DNA from: Sphacelaria rigidula
Lineage: Eukaryota > Phaeophyceae > Sphacelariales
Reading direction: 5' to 3'
Length of the DNA: 20,888 bases
Assembly: GCA_964200075.2 (NCBI GenBank)
Contig: CAXNAA020000483.1
Coordinates: 1-20,888 of the forward strand
The first letter of the stretch is position 1. Each line of letters starts with the position of its first letter. Under the pieces are notes generated by a model that made no database searches, was not told the origin of the DNA, and worked only from the letters and a program-made list of their open reading frames with translations. Made by a program: the position numbers and the translations under genes. This document shows, piece by piece, positions 11,221-20,888 of the stretch.

Positions 11221-13303
11221 CTGGGATCATCGAGGATTCGCAACAAAAGCAAAAACAACGCAGTTGATGAGCGAGGGGGAAGGGGTTATACTTGTGAGTA
11301 CAACATACATAACACATACTCTTTTCTCATTGCAAACACGAGTACCAACAGTTCAGGTGGGTGCTACACTCTACAGAAGAAGTCACTTCGTTCTCGACTT
11401 TAACTGGCCGGATTGGTGCGAACATTTCGTGATTGATGAGCTATCTCACATCATTTGATCCGCTACGGAAGCCGTGTTCATAAGACGGAGACAACACCGA
11501 TTGATGAGCAATAACATTCGCCACGAAGGGAAACACCAGACATCATCCATCATGCAACGAAGGAGAAAAACCAAGGTGTAGCATTGTTTCCCATCCCCCC
11601 CCTCACCCCATTTCTTGTGAGCAAAAACTAATGTTCATCCGTATCGAACTCAGAGGCCTCTGCAGGTAGGCGTGGAAGGTACTTCATGTCCCTAGATACT
11701 CCTGAGGCGACCAGAATATTTTCCTACCGCAATGCATGGTGGGATGTGCATTGGTTCCGAGACAACTACGCACGTCAACCGATCCATACATTTTAGTGGT
11801 CACATTAGCTCGACTGCTCGGAGTCACGGTCAAATCTGACAATATCTCCAGTACACATCCTAGTTCTGGGTTCAAACACAGACCCTCAACATTTGGTTCA
11901 ACTGTAGTTGAGAGATCTGGCTGCATCTGGCAGCGTACTTACTTCGCTTTGGAGTACCCCTACTTCGCCATTCCCGCTCCTGGCTGATGAAAAAATTGAG
12001 CATACCGTGCCAAGTGTTATATCTACGCTACCCCTTGTAACAAGGACAAAAAAACACGTTTGCCCGAGACAAACGACACTCATATGCGCGAATACCAAGC
12101 GCCGAATTGGAACAGCCGAGGCGATCGATCTTGAAGACGGATGAACTTGTTCAAAGTACTTCGAGCACATGAATTCTGTCAAAATCGCAGGAGAATCACC
12201 ACCGGCCATCCAACGAGCCCCATAGCTCTACGAAAGGGTCCGCCGTGCCGAGTATCGAACATTTCCACATCTACCAACCAACGGATGACGAAAGATACCT
12301 AATTTATCATCAAAAAGCAGCAAGTGTTGAAAAATTCTCCCGTCCGTTACGGTGTTGTTGCGATGCCGGAATCTCTGGCTTCTTTCCTCTGCGGCATATC
12401 GTGGCATGAAAAAACGACAGCGGCTCTGAGTAGCTGACATTACCCGGAGAGAGATGAGATCTGGACACTGCGAACTCGTCCCGAGGAAGGGCTGGAGGTT
12501 GAAAAAACACGACAATGAAATGAAATAAAAACGCACTCGCTCGTCGATTAGCTCAACATGCCCATACGCCGGAGCAGTTCTTGTTGCAGCACCCCTCTGG
12601 CGTCATTTTGAAAACTCGACTTTCGCGATAGCTGAGATGCTCGAGGCACCGACTGCTGTATCGTTGAAATCTCATGGAGATCTGTCGACAGACCTGCTCC
12701 TTCGATAGAGCATACTCTCGCGTCTGGAGAGACTCGAGTTTCGAGAAATAATATCAGGGGCTACGATAACATCCAACTCTTTGGGAATCCAACAGACCTT
12801 GAACGCTCTTGGTCAGGGTTACTGCCAACATGTCGACGTTCCTCCTCTCTAGTGCAGTACTCTCCTGTCTCACTTCAATTGCGTGAGGAAATCGAGCTGC
12901 ACCTCACGACAAGAAATTAATTTTACTATCAAACAGCCTGCTACACAAACACGTCACGTACCAGAAAACAAACACCAGAAGAAACTGTACTCGGTTGTTT
13001 TGGATTTCGGTGCCCGAAGAGTGAAGAGGAACGTCACCCTTGGGGTTTTGTAACCGCGAGCGGTGTGCCTTCAAGGCACAGTTTCCGAGACCAATATTTT
13101 CGGTTGGTACTTGTATTTTCCTAGTTCTCGTTTATTACCCGAGCTGCCTTCCGCGAGATTGCATCCATTTCGCACACCTTGGTATTCAAGTCTATCTAGT
13201 GACCGCGGCTGCGGTCATAGCGGACTGGTTCCCGTGAGATGAAAAACATCAATCCATGAATCAACCAATCGCTCGAATCAATCATTCGGATCGCCTGGTA
13301 TAC
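11221..13303 (-). other. Intron 1 of the visible AlaRS exons (2083 bp)
   Basis: The donor is GTATACCAG after exon 1 and the acceptor is GATCCCAG before exon 2. It contains an imperfect inverted repeat at about 12570-12785, with a perfect 12-bp palindrome TCTGTCGACAGA at 12681-12692. Frames at 11684-11926, 11736-11987 and 11898-12209 have no recognised homology and overlap on opposite strands. No gene is supported. Confidence 0.75.
12570..12785. repeat. Imperfect inverted repeat, possible third foldback element
   Basis: GAAAACTCGA at 12610-12619 pairs with TCGAGTTTC at 12734-12742. The CACCCCT region near 12590 pairs with AGGGG near 12756, and AGTT..TGTT near 12576 with the AACATCC.ACT block near 12769. 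All share a midpoint near 12676. Identity is lower than in the other two foldbacks and several gaps are needed, so this call is tentative. Confidence 0.4.
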
Positions 13304-13455
13304 CTGGTTCATGCCGGCATTGACGAAGAGCAAGGAGGGGTCGTCATGAGGCACGACGGGACTGGAAGGCCAGAAAGTGTGCTCATGGTTGTCCGTGAAG
13401 AACTTGATGAACGAAGATCGGATGCGTGACGCCGGCCAGCCGTTGTCATCGAAAG
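13304..13455 (-). CDS. AARS: Alanyl-tRNA synthetase, first recognisable exon (motif 1 region)
   Basis: This exon encodes [19 protein letters not shown], then [20 protein letters not shown] and [11 protein letters not shown], after two leading bases (CT) of a split codon. WPASxxRxxFIxFF...PSSPVVPxDDPxLLFxNAGMNQ is the N-terminus of the AlaRS aminoacylation domain, containing motif 1. The donor is CAG followed by GTATACCAG, phase 0. The acceptor I prefer is AATCAACAG at 13456-13458 (minus strand). The frame stays open to a TGA near 13545, but there is no ATG in that stretch, so an upstream exon must carry the start codon and perhaps a targeting peptide. The right border is the least certain of all the exons. 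Confidence 0.9.
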
Positions 13456-15341
13456 CTGTTGATTTATCCGAGTCCCAAAGCCACGCCCCCGCAGCAAAAC
13501 ACCAGCAGCAACAATAAAGCACTATATTAATACATATTTCAAGGATGTCTACTGGTCACACGCCCCAGAGAAAAAACACCGAGATGGTACAAGTGGTTCC
13601 TTTTTCGCGTCAAAAGCTGTCACATGAATCCAGGGTGACACGTGCTCCCCTCCTTTGCAGGCTAACCGGTAGTATACTTCACCCCCTGTCCCCGGGATAC
13701 ATGTGAGATGTGGACGAAATTAACATGAAATCGTTTGACGCATTAGGCAGTGGCGAGAAAACGATCGAGATACTATCGGAGGAGAAAGATGGCCACAGAA
13801 GGCTAAACAGAAAGGGATACGGTATGTGAAACGTTCTTGTATAATTCATGGAAAAATGTAGTGAGCGCCCAAATGTTGGAGGTGTCTCTCTCAGAAGTAG
13901 GAACGATGCTCCGTATCAAAAGGTATGCGTAGTCATTGGTCAAATGACTGAGGCAAGCAAAACATGAGTACGCCCCGCCCTCCCGTCTTCCCCGGAAAAC
14001 GAAGTCTCGGGGGCGAAAAACAATATAAAAAACAAGAACAAACACAAAAAGACACACGGACACGCCGCCTGAGAAGACAGCAGTCGCAGCAGGACACGCA
14101 AAAAGTATGCAAGCGTATCCTACCCTTTACCCATGAAAAAAATGACAGAGAACGAGTATGAGATGCCGGTCACATCCGCCGTCGTTGGACTGACTCTCTT
14201 GCCATCGATTCCCCCGCTATTCCGTACAAGATGCCGACAGTTCACCTAACAATGTGGAGTACGACATATTGCCAGCCATGCAGAAAGAAGCACAGAAAAC
14301 GATATCGTTTCGGCTGAGACGCACGCCTGGAAACGTTTGAGCCAATTATCGAGGGTTCGCTGTTGAGCAGCTACGTACAGCTCTCCTCGACAGGATGACC
14401 ACGTTGCCTTCGGACTGACACCACGAGGCCAGGCCCTCATCTTCTAAGCAGAGTATCTTCGACGGCGGATCGCCCTTTTCCCCTCTCTCACCCACCCACA
14501 ATTAGCGCTGAGAGCATCCACTCTCGCCAATTTATAGCTGTGGCCAGCATGCATCCTCAGCTCGAATACGAACACGGTGCGGATCGGACATGCCGCGGGA
14601 TATCATCCGCTCCCACGTCTACAATTATTTTTGAAAACTTGTTTCTTTGATAGGGCACGAACCTACATGATACCCACTTACTGAGAATGCCTTGTGCATT
14701 TCGTACAGTCGGTGGATTTCGATTAAATATTTCCAACAACACAAGCTTCGTCGTCAATAGCACCACCGTCTTCGAGAAATCGAGGCTGACGACAATGTGC
14801 CCTCGGGGGGTTGTGTATCTCGTAACCCACGGTCCTGGCGCACCCAAACATACAGACTCCTCACAGCAGAAAGTTATACGCCAGCCACTATTTCGCAGGC
14901 GACAGTACTCCCCAACTCGCTGGCGCGTCATTGTTCAGCCCAAGAAGGCAGTACGCGCCAGCGCGCGCGATCGCTACAGGACAGTGCAGCAGTAGTAGGA
15001 ACAGTCCTTGTGGTGATGGATTTTCGGATTTGTTTTCCACGGATTCATTCACTCACTTCGCGTGGGCAACACTCAGCAGCAGCGGAAAGCACGGGTTCGA
15101 CACCTCGACTGCATACGCCTACTGTACACAACGCAGCGCTCTGTGGCCCACAGCCATGCACTCTCAATTTTTGCTCGCATTCACTCACTGTTTGTCCGCC
15201 TTGAAGCAAGGCAAAGGCCAAGTAGGGTTACAGTTTTCGCGCGTTGGTGGCCAGAACCAGTTGTTAATAAATACTTGATTTTAGTGTAAACATTCGTAAT
15301 CGGATCTTTCAGGGCGGACAGTCCCAGGTGCTTAGCAACGT

Positions 15342-15364
15342 GCGCACAACGCGCGCACAACGCG
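15342..15364. repeat. Short tandem repeat, 11-bp unit
   Basis: GCGCACAAC occurs at 15342-15350 and again at 15353-15361 with an 11-bp period, both followed by GCG. It is a short CG-rich tandem of two copies. Confidence 0.7.
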
Positions 15365-15487
15365 TTTTTGATCAGATCGACCAACGCACACTTTGCCTAT
15401 GAGACCCGAAGTATCCCCTCGCCCGTGGATTCTCGGTGTACCTTGTGTGAAAAATCACGTAAACGTACGTCGCAAAAACCGTTCTTT

Positions 15488-15503
15488 GGGGGGGGGGGGG
15501 GGG
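15488..15503. repeat. Poly-G tract
   Basis: There are 16 consecutive G. This is simple sequence whose length is liable to error; the frames that cross it (such as 15368-15589) are not trusted. Confidence 0.9.
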
Positions 15504-15758
15504 AGTGGGCACCAAAACTATTCTTCGGGACGGATTTGCGTGAAACAGAACAAGCTGTCAACCCGAGAACAGCACCTACAGACAAATGACGCACCCCTGA
15601 CTAGAGTTCAAGTTCGAAAGAGAGCTGTAGGGTGCACTTTGTATGCGCTTACAGCAGCAGCGTAGGAATTCTAGACAAAACGTTGCAGATGGACGGGCAA
15701 CAGTTACAGAGCCGTTACAGCTGTAATATGGTCGATGTCCTGTTGGTGCTGTGTATGG

Positions 15759-15971
15759 AGATGACGGAGTATAACACCCCTTGTGGAAAAAAACCCGACT
15801 GAGATTGCCTTTGATGATTGCGCTGCTCGTCACATCGAAACCTGGGCATTTTCAAAGAAATTATCGGTCAAAATTGGTAAACGGAGTTCTTTGATAGTGC
15901 AGGGCCTTTACCTCGAAGAAATCCGCACGTTGAAAAACACCGATCATAGGGGGTGTTATACACCGTAACCT
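15759..15971. mobile_element. MITE-like element with terminal inverted repeats
   Basis: ACGGAGTATAACACCCC at 15764-15780 faces GGGGTGTTATACACCGT at 15950-15966. The two are reverse complements at 16 of 17 positions, including a perfect 12-bp block, with weaker pairing out to 15759 and 15971. The interior is about 170 bp. It has no transposase, and the longer frames across it (15783-15968 plus, 15861-16109 minus) run through an end of the element. Size and structure fit a miniature inverted-repeat transposable element. I could not identify a target-site duplication, so the exact ends and the superfamily remain open. Confidence 0.6.
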
Positions 15972-16742
15972 TGTCAGATCCAACACAGGAGAGAAGAGCT
16001 GCTTGCCGCAAACAAAGCGCGAACGCGAACAGGAAAAAGCACAGGAATTGACATGACTATGATACCCAAAACACGTGGGTGCATGATAAGCTGCTTTACA
16101 ACATCGCAACAGTATATGATAAACTCACCGCCCGCAGCACCCACGCAAACCTCCCCGTCCTTGCTGGTATTTACCATGTTGCTCCCTCAGCCGCTAAAAC
16201 ACCGTCGATCAGTAACAACCGTTGATGTTCTGCGTTGTGGCGTGCAACAGGTACGTATCCTGTGACTGGCGCTGAAGGCACCAACGCAGCTCGTCAAAAA
16301 TGCTCCTCTCTGGTGTTGTGTGGCCTCAGAAATCGTGCTCAGGTAGAGTGTGGTACGTGAGCAAGAGGTGTACGCAGTGCAGCTCAACCACATGGACATT
16401 TCTTCAGGCAGGCAGACCCTGCCAAAATCGCATTGAGAACAGGTCATGCTTCACGCAGATCTTTCCTCCAGCGTGGGACAGGGGAGGCATGTGGGAGCCT
16501 GGAGCCTATACCCACAGACCTCGTGGGAGGTGAGACACGACGCGTGTAAAAATGCAGAAGCCGCCCTAGAAGAATTTATCAATCTAGAAGCTCCGAGCCT
16601 GTCTTCGGGCTCGGCGAAATATTGAAGCAGCAACTGAAGAGAACCGCAGTCATATGTACCTGGACAACCACGTTCGACACGCGGAAAGCCTCCGAGCCAA
16701 AAACGACAGGAAAGGACGACCGGCGCATCTCACGTATCGGGG
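15972..16742. other. No supported gene between the MITE-like element and the LINE
   Basis: Frames at 16053-16265 plus, 16300-16533 plus and 16187-16447 minus overlap and are unrecognised. Part of this stretch could be the decayed 5' portion of the LINE (its endonuclease region), but I see no endonuclease motif. GCCGAGCCCGAAGACAGGCTCGG (minus strand of about 16592-16614) forms a small GC-rich hairpin. Confidence 0.5.
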
Positions 16743-16784
16743 GGATGAACTTTCAAGGATGAGCTTTCAGGAATGAACCTTGAG
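16743..16784 (+). repeat. 14-bp imperfect tandem repeat, three copies
   Basis: GGATGAACTTTCAA, GGATGAGCTTTCAG and GAATGAACCTTGAG follow one another without gaps, and GGATCA begins a broken fourth copy. The repeat ends about 20 bases before the recognisable LINE coding sequence. Confidence 0.75.
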
Positions 16785-16805
16785 GGATCACAGGAACTCT
16801 AATTC

Positions 16806-18510
16806 CAACACATCAAGGACAAAGGCGGGAAATAGCTGAGAGACCCGGCGGACGTCCTCGAGAGTTGGGGCAGATGCTTCCACGAGCTACTGAACGAGAA
16901 GGCAAACACAACCCACCTCACCATCGTGATGCGGATACCACAGACTTGACCCCAGTGGAGATTAGATTTTGCTCCCTGAGGCGTCCACCATTAAAGAAGT
17001 CCCAAGACGCTTTGTGCATGTTCGCGAATAGGAAGGCAAGGGCACCCCATGATCTACCGGCGGAAAAAATGAAACTACAAGTAGGTATACACGGAGAGAT
17101 TATAAATACCGCAGAAGTTCCACGAAATCATTTTCAAGGTGCGGAAAGAAGAGGGCGTCCATTGGGGGGTCCCCCAGTTATGTATTATGTATCGACGGAC
17201 GTTGTCGAGATCATACACAGGGAAGGCGAACGAACTGCGACTGTGGCAACCACTGTACAGAGATCGTTACTACAGCAAAAAAGTGTAGCACACAACACAC
17301 GCGCTGGCAAAGTCTTATGACTCAAGATTGTTGCGAACCGACTCAGCGCGCAACTGGAGTGTAACAAACTGCTTCGAGGAGAACCACATGGGTTCCGCCT
17401 CCAACAATCGACACGCGACATGATATGAAGAAAACTTTTGGACCAGTGCAAACGATAGCCTTGCACCAAAGGAATGGCTGGTTTGGGGAGGTAAAATTAA
17501 CATCGAACTAAAGGCAGCCAAGCACAGGGAGCAGCTTGGAATCCCCACGCTCGGGTTCGTTTTCCCCATTGTCGCCCATAGGAGGCGCTTCATGCAGCTT
17601 GAAACCAAAAATCAGGCGTTGTACGACCATTTTCTTCGTGACGGTCTTGGGCTGATTTTGGGGGGTGGCTATCGTGAAGTGCACCGCTACCCTGACAGTA
17701 CGTAAACTAGAGCAGGTTGGTTAAATCCGGCAAACTCCGCCGTACTTGTGGTTCAATGACCCGGGAAACGCGCGCATATGACTCGGTCAACCGCACTCTC
17801 CTCTAGAAGATCGTGTTTAAGCGGTTCGGGGTGCCTGCCAGGATGATCCAAGCCATTGGCTAATCCCTGATCCCACAACAACGGGATGCGGGGCGGTGTA
17901 CTTATGGACGGTATGGAGTCATCGGACTCGTTCAGAATCGGACAGGGGGTCCGATAAGGATGCGAGCTGCCCCCGTTGCTATTCAACGTCTTTTTCACCG
18001 CCGTCCTGAACGCTGCTAAGGAAACGATCCTGCAAGACGACAAAAAAATTACAACGTCGGAAGCCAAAGTGCTCAAAGCCCTCCTCAAAAGCTCATCAAC
18101 GTGGACGCTGAAATAAACCGACTACAGTATTCTGTGCACCATCCACTGCCGACTTCTATCGCGGCGCATCCGACACTTTCGCGAACCCATGGAGGACGTT
18201 CTCCCCTTGGTCAAAGCTTTCGAGAGAACGGGATTCAAGGGCATCGAAACAATAACCTGGACACGGAGACTCATGTTCGCTGGGCAAATCGTAAGCCTGT
18301 TGTACCAAACGCTTGTCCAAGAAGATGTGGCCGGACTATTGGACGGGAGGGGGGGGGCACAAACGGGCAAGCGAAAAGATGTCCGGGCATGCCTGACCCA
18401 TACTTGTAGGAAAACCGGGATAAAACCTGACACCTAGGAAGCCAAAATCAAAACAGCACTCAACGGTACAATTAGATGGACGACGAAGCGACGAAATTGA
18501 TGACAGCATG
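16806..18510 (+). mobile_element. Decayed non-LTR retrotransposon (LINE) reverse transcriptase relic
   Basis: Pieces of a LINE reverse transcriptase appear in the correct order across three frames. They are LRDPADVLESWGRCFHELLN (16836 on); RKARAPHDLPAEKMKL (17036 on), matching the GKAPGxDGxPAE block; HNTRAGKVL, a TGA, then KIVANRLSAQLE to HGFRLQQST (17291-17416); PPYLWFND and AYDSVNRTLL (17737-17803), the FIDxxKAYDSVDR block; GVR-stop-GCELPPLLFNVFF (from 17946), the GxRQGCxLSPLLFN block; and a C-terminal RRLMFAGQIV...GIKPD segment up to 18437. Frame 0 is open from 17877 to 18437 except for stops at 17955 and 18114. The YADD catalytic block is absent: the sequence jumps from just after LLFNVFF to the C-terminal region. 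The 5' endonuclease part is also missing. Multiple stops and frameshifts make it non-functional. Confidence 0.88.
17454..17729. mobile_element. 276-bp insertion inside the LINE relic, flanked by a 6-bp direct repeat
   Basis: LINE homology stops after RKLLDQCK (about 17452) and resumes at TPPYLWF (17734), where the family has only a few residues between these blocks. GCAAAC lies at 17448-17453 and again at 17730-17735, as expected for a 6-bp target-site duplication. No terminal inverted repeat is visible at the insert ends. One plus-strand frame is open from 17424 to 17702 (with KEWLVWGGKINIELKAAK inside), but I recognise no family and that length can occur by chance. Confidence 0.5.
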
Positions 18511-18613
18511 GGCGACTGGGGGAAAACCGGTAGAGCGAAAGACACAAGAGAGGCAGGGAGGAAGGCAAACGAAGAAACAAAATAAACGAATGGACGTACA
18601 CCCTCGCCGCCAA

Positions 18614-18660
18614 CTGCACGGTACTGCGTGGTACTACACAGTACACGGTACTGCACGCAC
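18614..18660. repeat. GTAC-containing short tandem array
   Basis: GTAC recurs at 18621, 18631, 18641 and 18648 within related words (GGTACTGCGT, GGTACTACAC, AGTACACG, GGTACTGCAC). The unit is about 10 bp with one shorter spacing. Confidence 0.6.
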
Positions 18661-18958
18661 TGGTCTTTTCGTTTGTTCGTTGGTTGCTCGCTTTCTTGCT
18701 TGATCGCATCCTCCCTTGTCTTCGTATTCATCGTCCTCGTTTTCCTCCTTGCATTCGCTGGGCTTGTATACTTGTTCTTCTTCCGTTTTATACCATGAGG
18801 CTGTGAGGCAATACCGCATATATTAGACTGCGGCATCTCTGGGACCCGTCATATCAGTAGCCTTGCACAGTCCCGTAGGCACTAATAGCCCCTGCTCCGA
18901 AGTGACAATGCCTTGTTGGGATTCACGAGTGATGAAGTAGGATGCAGTCTTTGGTGGG

Positions 18959-19090
18959 TCCCTTCTCTTCTGTCCCTTCCTTTATTTTTGCTTCCTCTCC
19001 CTCTCCTCCTCTGTCGCTGTCCCTCCTCTTGTTTTCACCGTTCCCTTCTCGATCTCATTCGTTTCGTTTTGTTTCGTTTTGTTTCGTTTC
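18959..19090 (+). repeat. Pyrimidine-rich tract ending in a 10-bp tandem repeat
   Basis: About 18959-19056 is almost entirely C and T. GTTTCGTTTT then repeats nearly three times at 19061-19090. The apparent hydrophobic frames 18913-19155 and 18942-19241 are products of this T-rich sequence and not evidence of a membrane protein. Confidence 0.85.
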
Positions 19091-19710
19091 CGACTTTTGT
19101 GTCATTTGGTATCAAGTTGGTATTGGTATTCACCTTGAGCATTTTTATGCTATGACAACGTCTGGGTTGTGGCGGACCCATCAATGTGCGACGATCAGTC
19201 AACCACTGCATGAATCAAACTTACAGCGCATCATTCGGTGAAAGCTCGAACGTGATGAGGGCTCAAGTAAAGGCAGTAGGTGAAGATAGGCACCTGAAGG
19301 GTGTGCCCTATGATCACCGATAGAGCAAAGGGGGTCGGCCAGGCAAACACATTGGTGATCCGTGTCGAGAAGCTGAGGCATGACATCGTTGGACTCCACG
19401 ATACCGAGTGCCCTAGATGCACAATGATACCCATAGCTGGAAGCAAGGCGTAATTCAACGAGGGAAAATTGGACGTCGACCGGCACGGAGTTGATCCCAC
19501 CACGAGAGGGTGTGTGTTATGAAGGGGCAAGGTGTTGGCTAATCAGTTTAGACTGTCTGCTAACGTATCATGAGCGAAATAGTGCAGAGGGTAGTCACGG
19601 ACACGTGACTGATTCTTGATTGTCTCGTACGCTTCAACTGATGCTGATGGCGATACCGTGGGCGCTAAATCCGCGAGTGATGTGCACCCCCCCGGTGCAT
19701 GCATGGCTTT

Positions 19711-19895
19711 GTGGTATCAAGGGATCAACCCATCTCTCCCCCGGGACACGGTAGACGCCTTACATTTTGGTATCGCAGATTGGATCATGACTAGCACTCC
19801 CCCACCACGTCGAGTGTCGTCCAACGAACCCAGCCAAACAGACTCGAATAGTTTTTGCTAGTCACGCCCTCACGCTTTCACGCTTTTTCAGGCTT
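19711..19895 (+). repeat. Dispersed repeat, copy B (partner at 4836-4990)
   Basis: It begins GTGGTATCAAGGGATC and aligns in the same orientation with the copy in AlaRS intron 5, ending around TCACGCTTT.. TTTCAGG. Here the frame from 19616 to 19858 is open and includes LPRDTVDALHFGIADWIM over the most conserved part. That may be a remnant of a transposon protein, but I cannot name a family. Confidence 0.6.
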
Positions 19896-20888
19896 TTAAC
19901 CACGAAAATCCGATACTTTACTCAAAACGCCACACTAAACGCATCTGGCAGAAATGGAATCCATAATCCGAGCGCTAACGGTTCAAGTTTCACCATTAGA
20001 CAACCCGGGCGGGCCTTTTTTTTGCTGGGAACATTTGTAGTAGTCTGCATTCGTCGGTACAATAATGTGAAGTCGGTGTATACGAGGGTGCAGGATTGCT
20101 ATCTTGGAGACGTAAATTGAATTAGAGATGTGTCAATGTTCTAGGATGTTGGCTGAGCGAGGTAGCAGGCTTGTAGGGTCACCTCATCTCTGATACTCTT
20201 GCCCTTGATTTACCGCTGGCGAGTGTGGGTAGTAATCGTAGACACAAAATGTGAGTTTCACCTGACAATTTCGTCGTTGAAATTTTCACCTGCTTGTGTA
20301 CAGGGCAGATCAAAGTCTAACACCTCGGCTCTCTCGTGTGTGCCCTTGTTAAAATATCTACGCAATGAATATCATCGTCACATCTCGGGGGGCTGACTGG
20401 TACAACTGAAACTGGCTGGTTTCGATGAAAGATTGAGGCGTCCAACCGCGGTAGATGCGTGTAATTTCTTCTCTGAGAAGCATCTTATCGCCTTCTGCCA
20501 AACGTGAGGACGTGAGTACCAACGGAAGCTTCTTGAAGATAGTCGACACGGTGCGGTAGTAGTGTTGTGTCTAAGCTCCGTGATACCAAAGTGGCAAGGC
20601 GTGTACCGGCGGAGAGGTAGATGGGTCGATCTATTGGGACTACGGACTGGCCGCGAGGAAGGGAAAGAGTCAGAAAAATTATGACTAAAACAGAAAAAAG
20701 GCGTCCCCCGGGAGTATCCCCAAAGCTATCTATCACCTAGGGTAGAGTCGTCAGAGCGGAGCAGAGCTGAGCTTGGACTTTCCAAACAATGATGTTTCAG
20801 TTTCGTTTTTCTTGGGTACGTACGTCTATCATGAGACCACGGCTGGACCCCTCGGGGGTCAGTTAGAGTGCGACAATCAATCAATCAA
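19896..20888. other. No supported gene at the right edge
   Basis: Frames at 20199-20396 plus, 20358-20549 minus and 20485-20736 minus show no domain I recognise. An eight-base T run lies at about 20018-20025, and TCAA repeats three times at the very end (20877-20888). An AlaRS first exon could lie here but cannot be shown. Confidence 0.5.

Larger units (their letters stand above)
13456..15758. other. No supported gene; upstream intron or 5' flank of AlaRS
   Basis: The AlaRS initiator exon should be on the minus strand somewhere to the right of 13455, but a short first exon cannot be picked out by eye. Open frames at 14557-14931 minus, 14687-14995 plus and 14797-15204 plus overlap and match no family I recognise. 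Simple repeats are present at 15342-15364 and 15488-15503. Confidence 0.6.
18511..19710. other. No supported gene; simple repeats
   Basis: The LINE similarity fades after 18500. The frames 18336-18836 minus and 18434-18709 minus are antisense to the LINE tail or sit in simple sequence. The frame 19199-19486 minus has no recognised domain. The GTAC repeat and the pyrimidine tract are listed separately. Confidence 0.55.

Noticed and set aside
18336-18836. 166-codon minus-strand open frame
   Set aside because: It is antisense to the C-terminal part of the LINE relic and then runs into GTAC repeat DNA. The plus strand shows the family similarity.
18913-19241. Apparent hydrophobic membrane protein frames
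   Set aside because: The leucine-, phenylalanine- and serine-rich translation is a direct product of the pyrimidine tract and the GTTTCGTTTT repeat.

Overview
The window looks like nuclear DNA of a eukaryote with long introns and many decayed repeats. The one confident gene is a cytosolic-type (eukaryotic-like) alanyl-tRNA synthetase on the minus strand. Seven exons are recognisable, reading right to left: 13304-13455, 11054-11220, 9460-9520, 9001-9101, 6856-7018, 2578-2694 and 1033-1122. All six junctions between them have GT/AG borders and the reading frame is kept across each. Together they give 851 nt, about 283 residues of the N-terminal aminoacylation domain, out of a protein that is usually about 950-1000 residues. 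The initiator exon was not found upstream of 13455. The rest of the catalytic domain, the editing domain and the C-Ala domain must lie left of position 1. Introns run from 358 bp to 4.16 kb. Gene density, intron length and the type of LINE fit a stramenopile alga such as a brown alga; that placement is inference.

Layout: 1-1032 is low-complexity DNA and the probable next intron. From 1033 to 13455 is the exon/intron mosaic. The introns carry no supported gene. They do hold three long imperfect inverted repeats (centred near 6010, 10052 and 12676), one copy of a dispersed repeat (4836-4990), and a cluster of the octamer ATAAGAAA close to the donor of intron 2 (10533-10993). From 13456 to 20888 lies upstream DNA, either intergenic or an early intron. 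It contains a MITE-like element with terminal inverted repeats (15759-15971), a badly decayed and internally deleted non-LTR retrotransposon on the plus strand (16806-18510) that is itself interrupted by a 276-bp insertion, a pyrimidine tract with TTTCG repeats, and a second copy of the dispersed repeat (19711-19895).

No rRNA, tRNA, CRISPR array, operon or complete mobile element was found, and nothing here is convincingly a new biological system. The most noteworthy points are the foldback and MITE-like elements inside introns of one housekeeping gene, the octamer cluster, and a substitution in a well-conserved AlaRS motif carried by a 61-nt exon.
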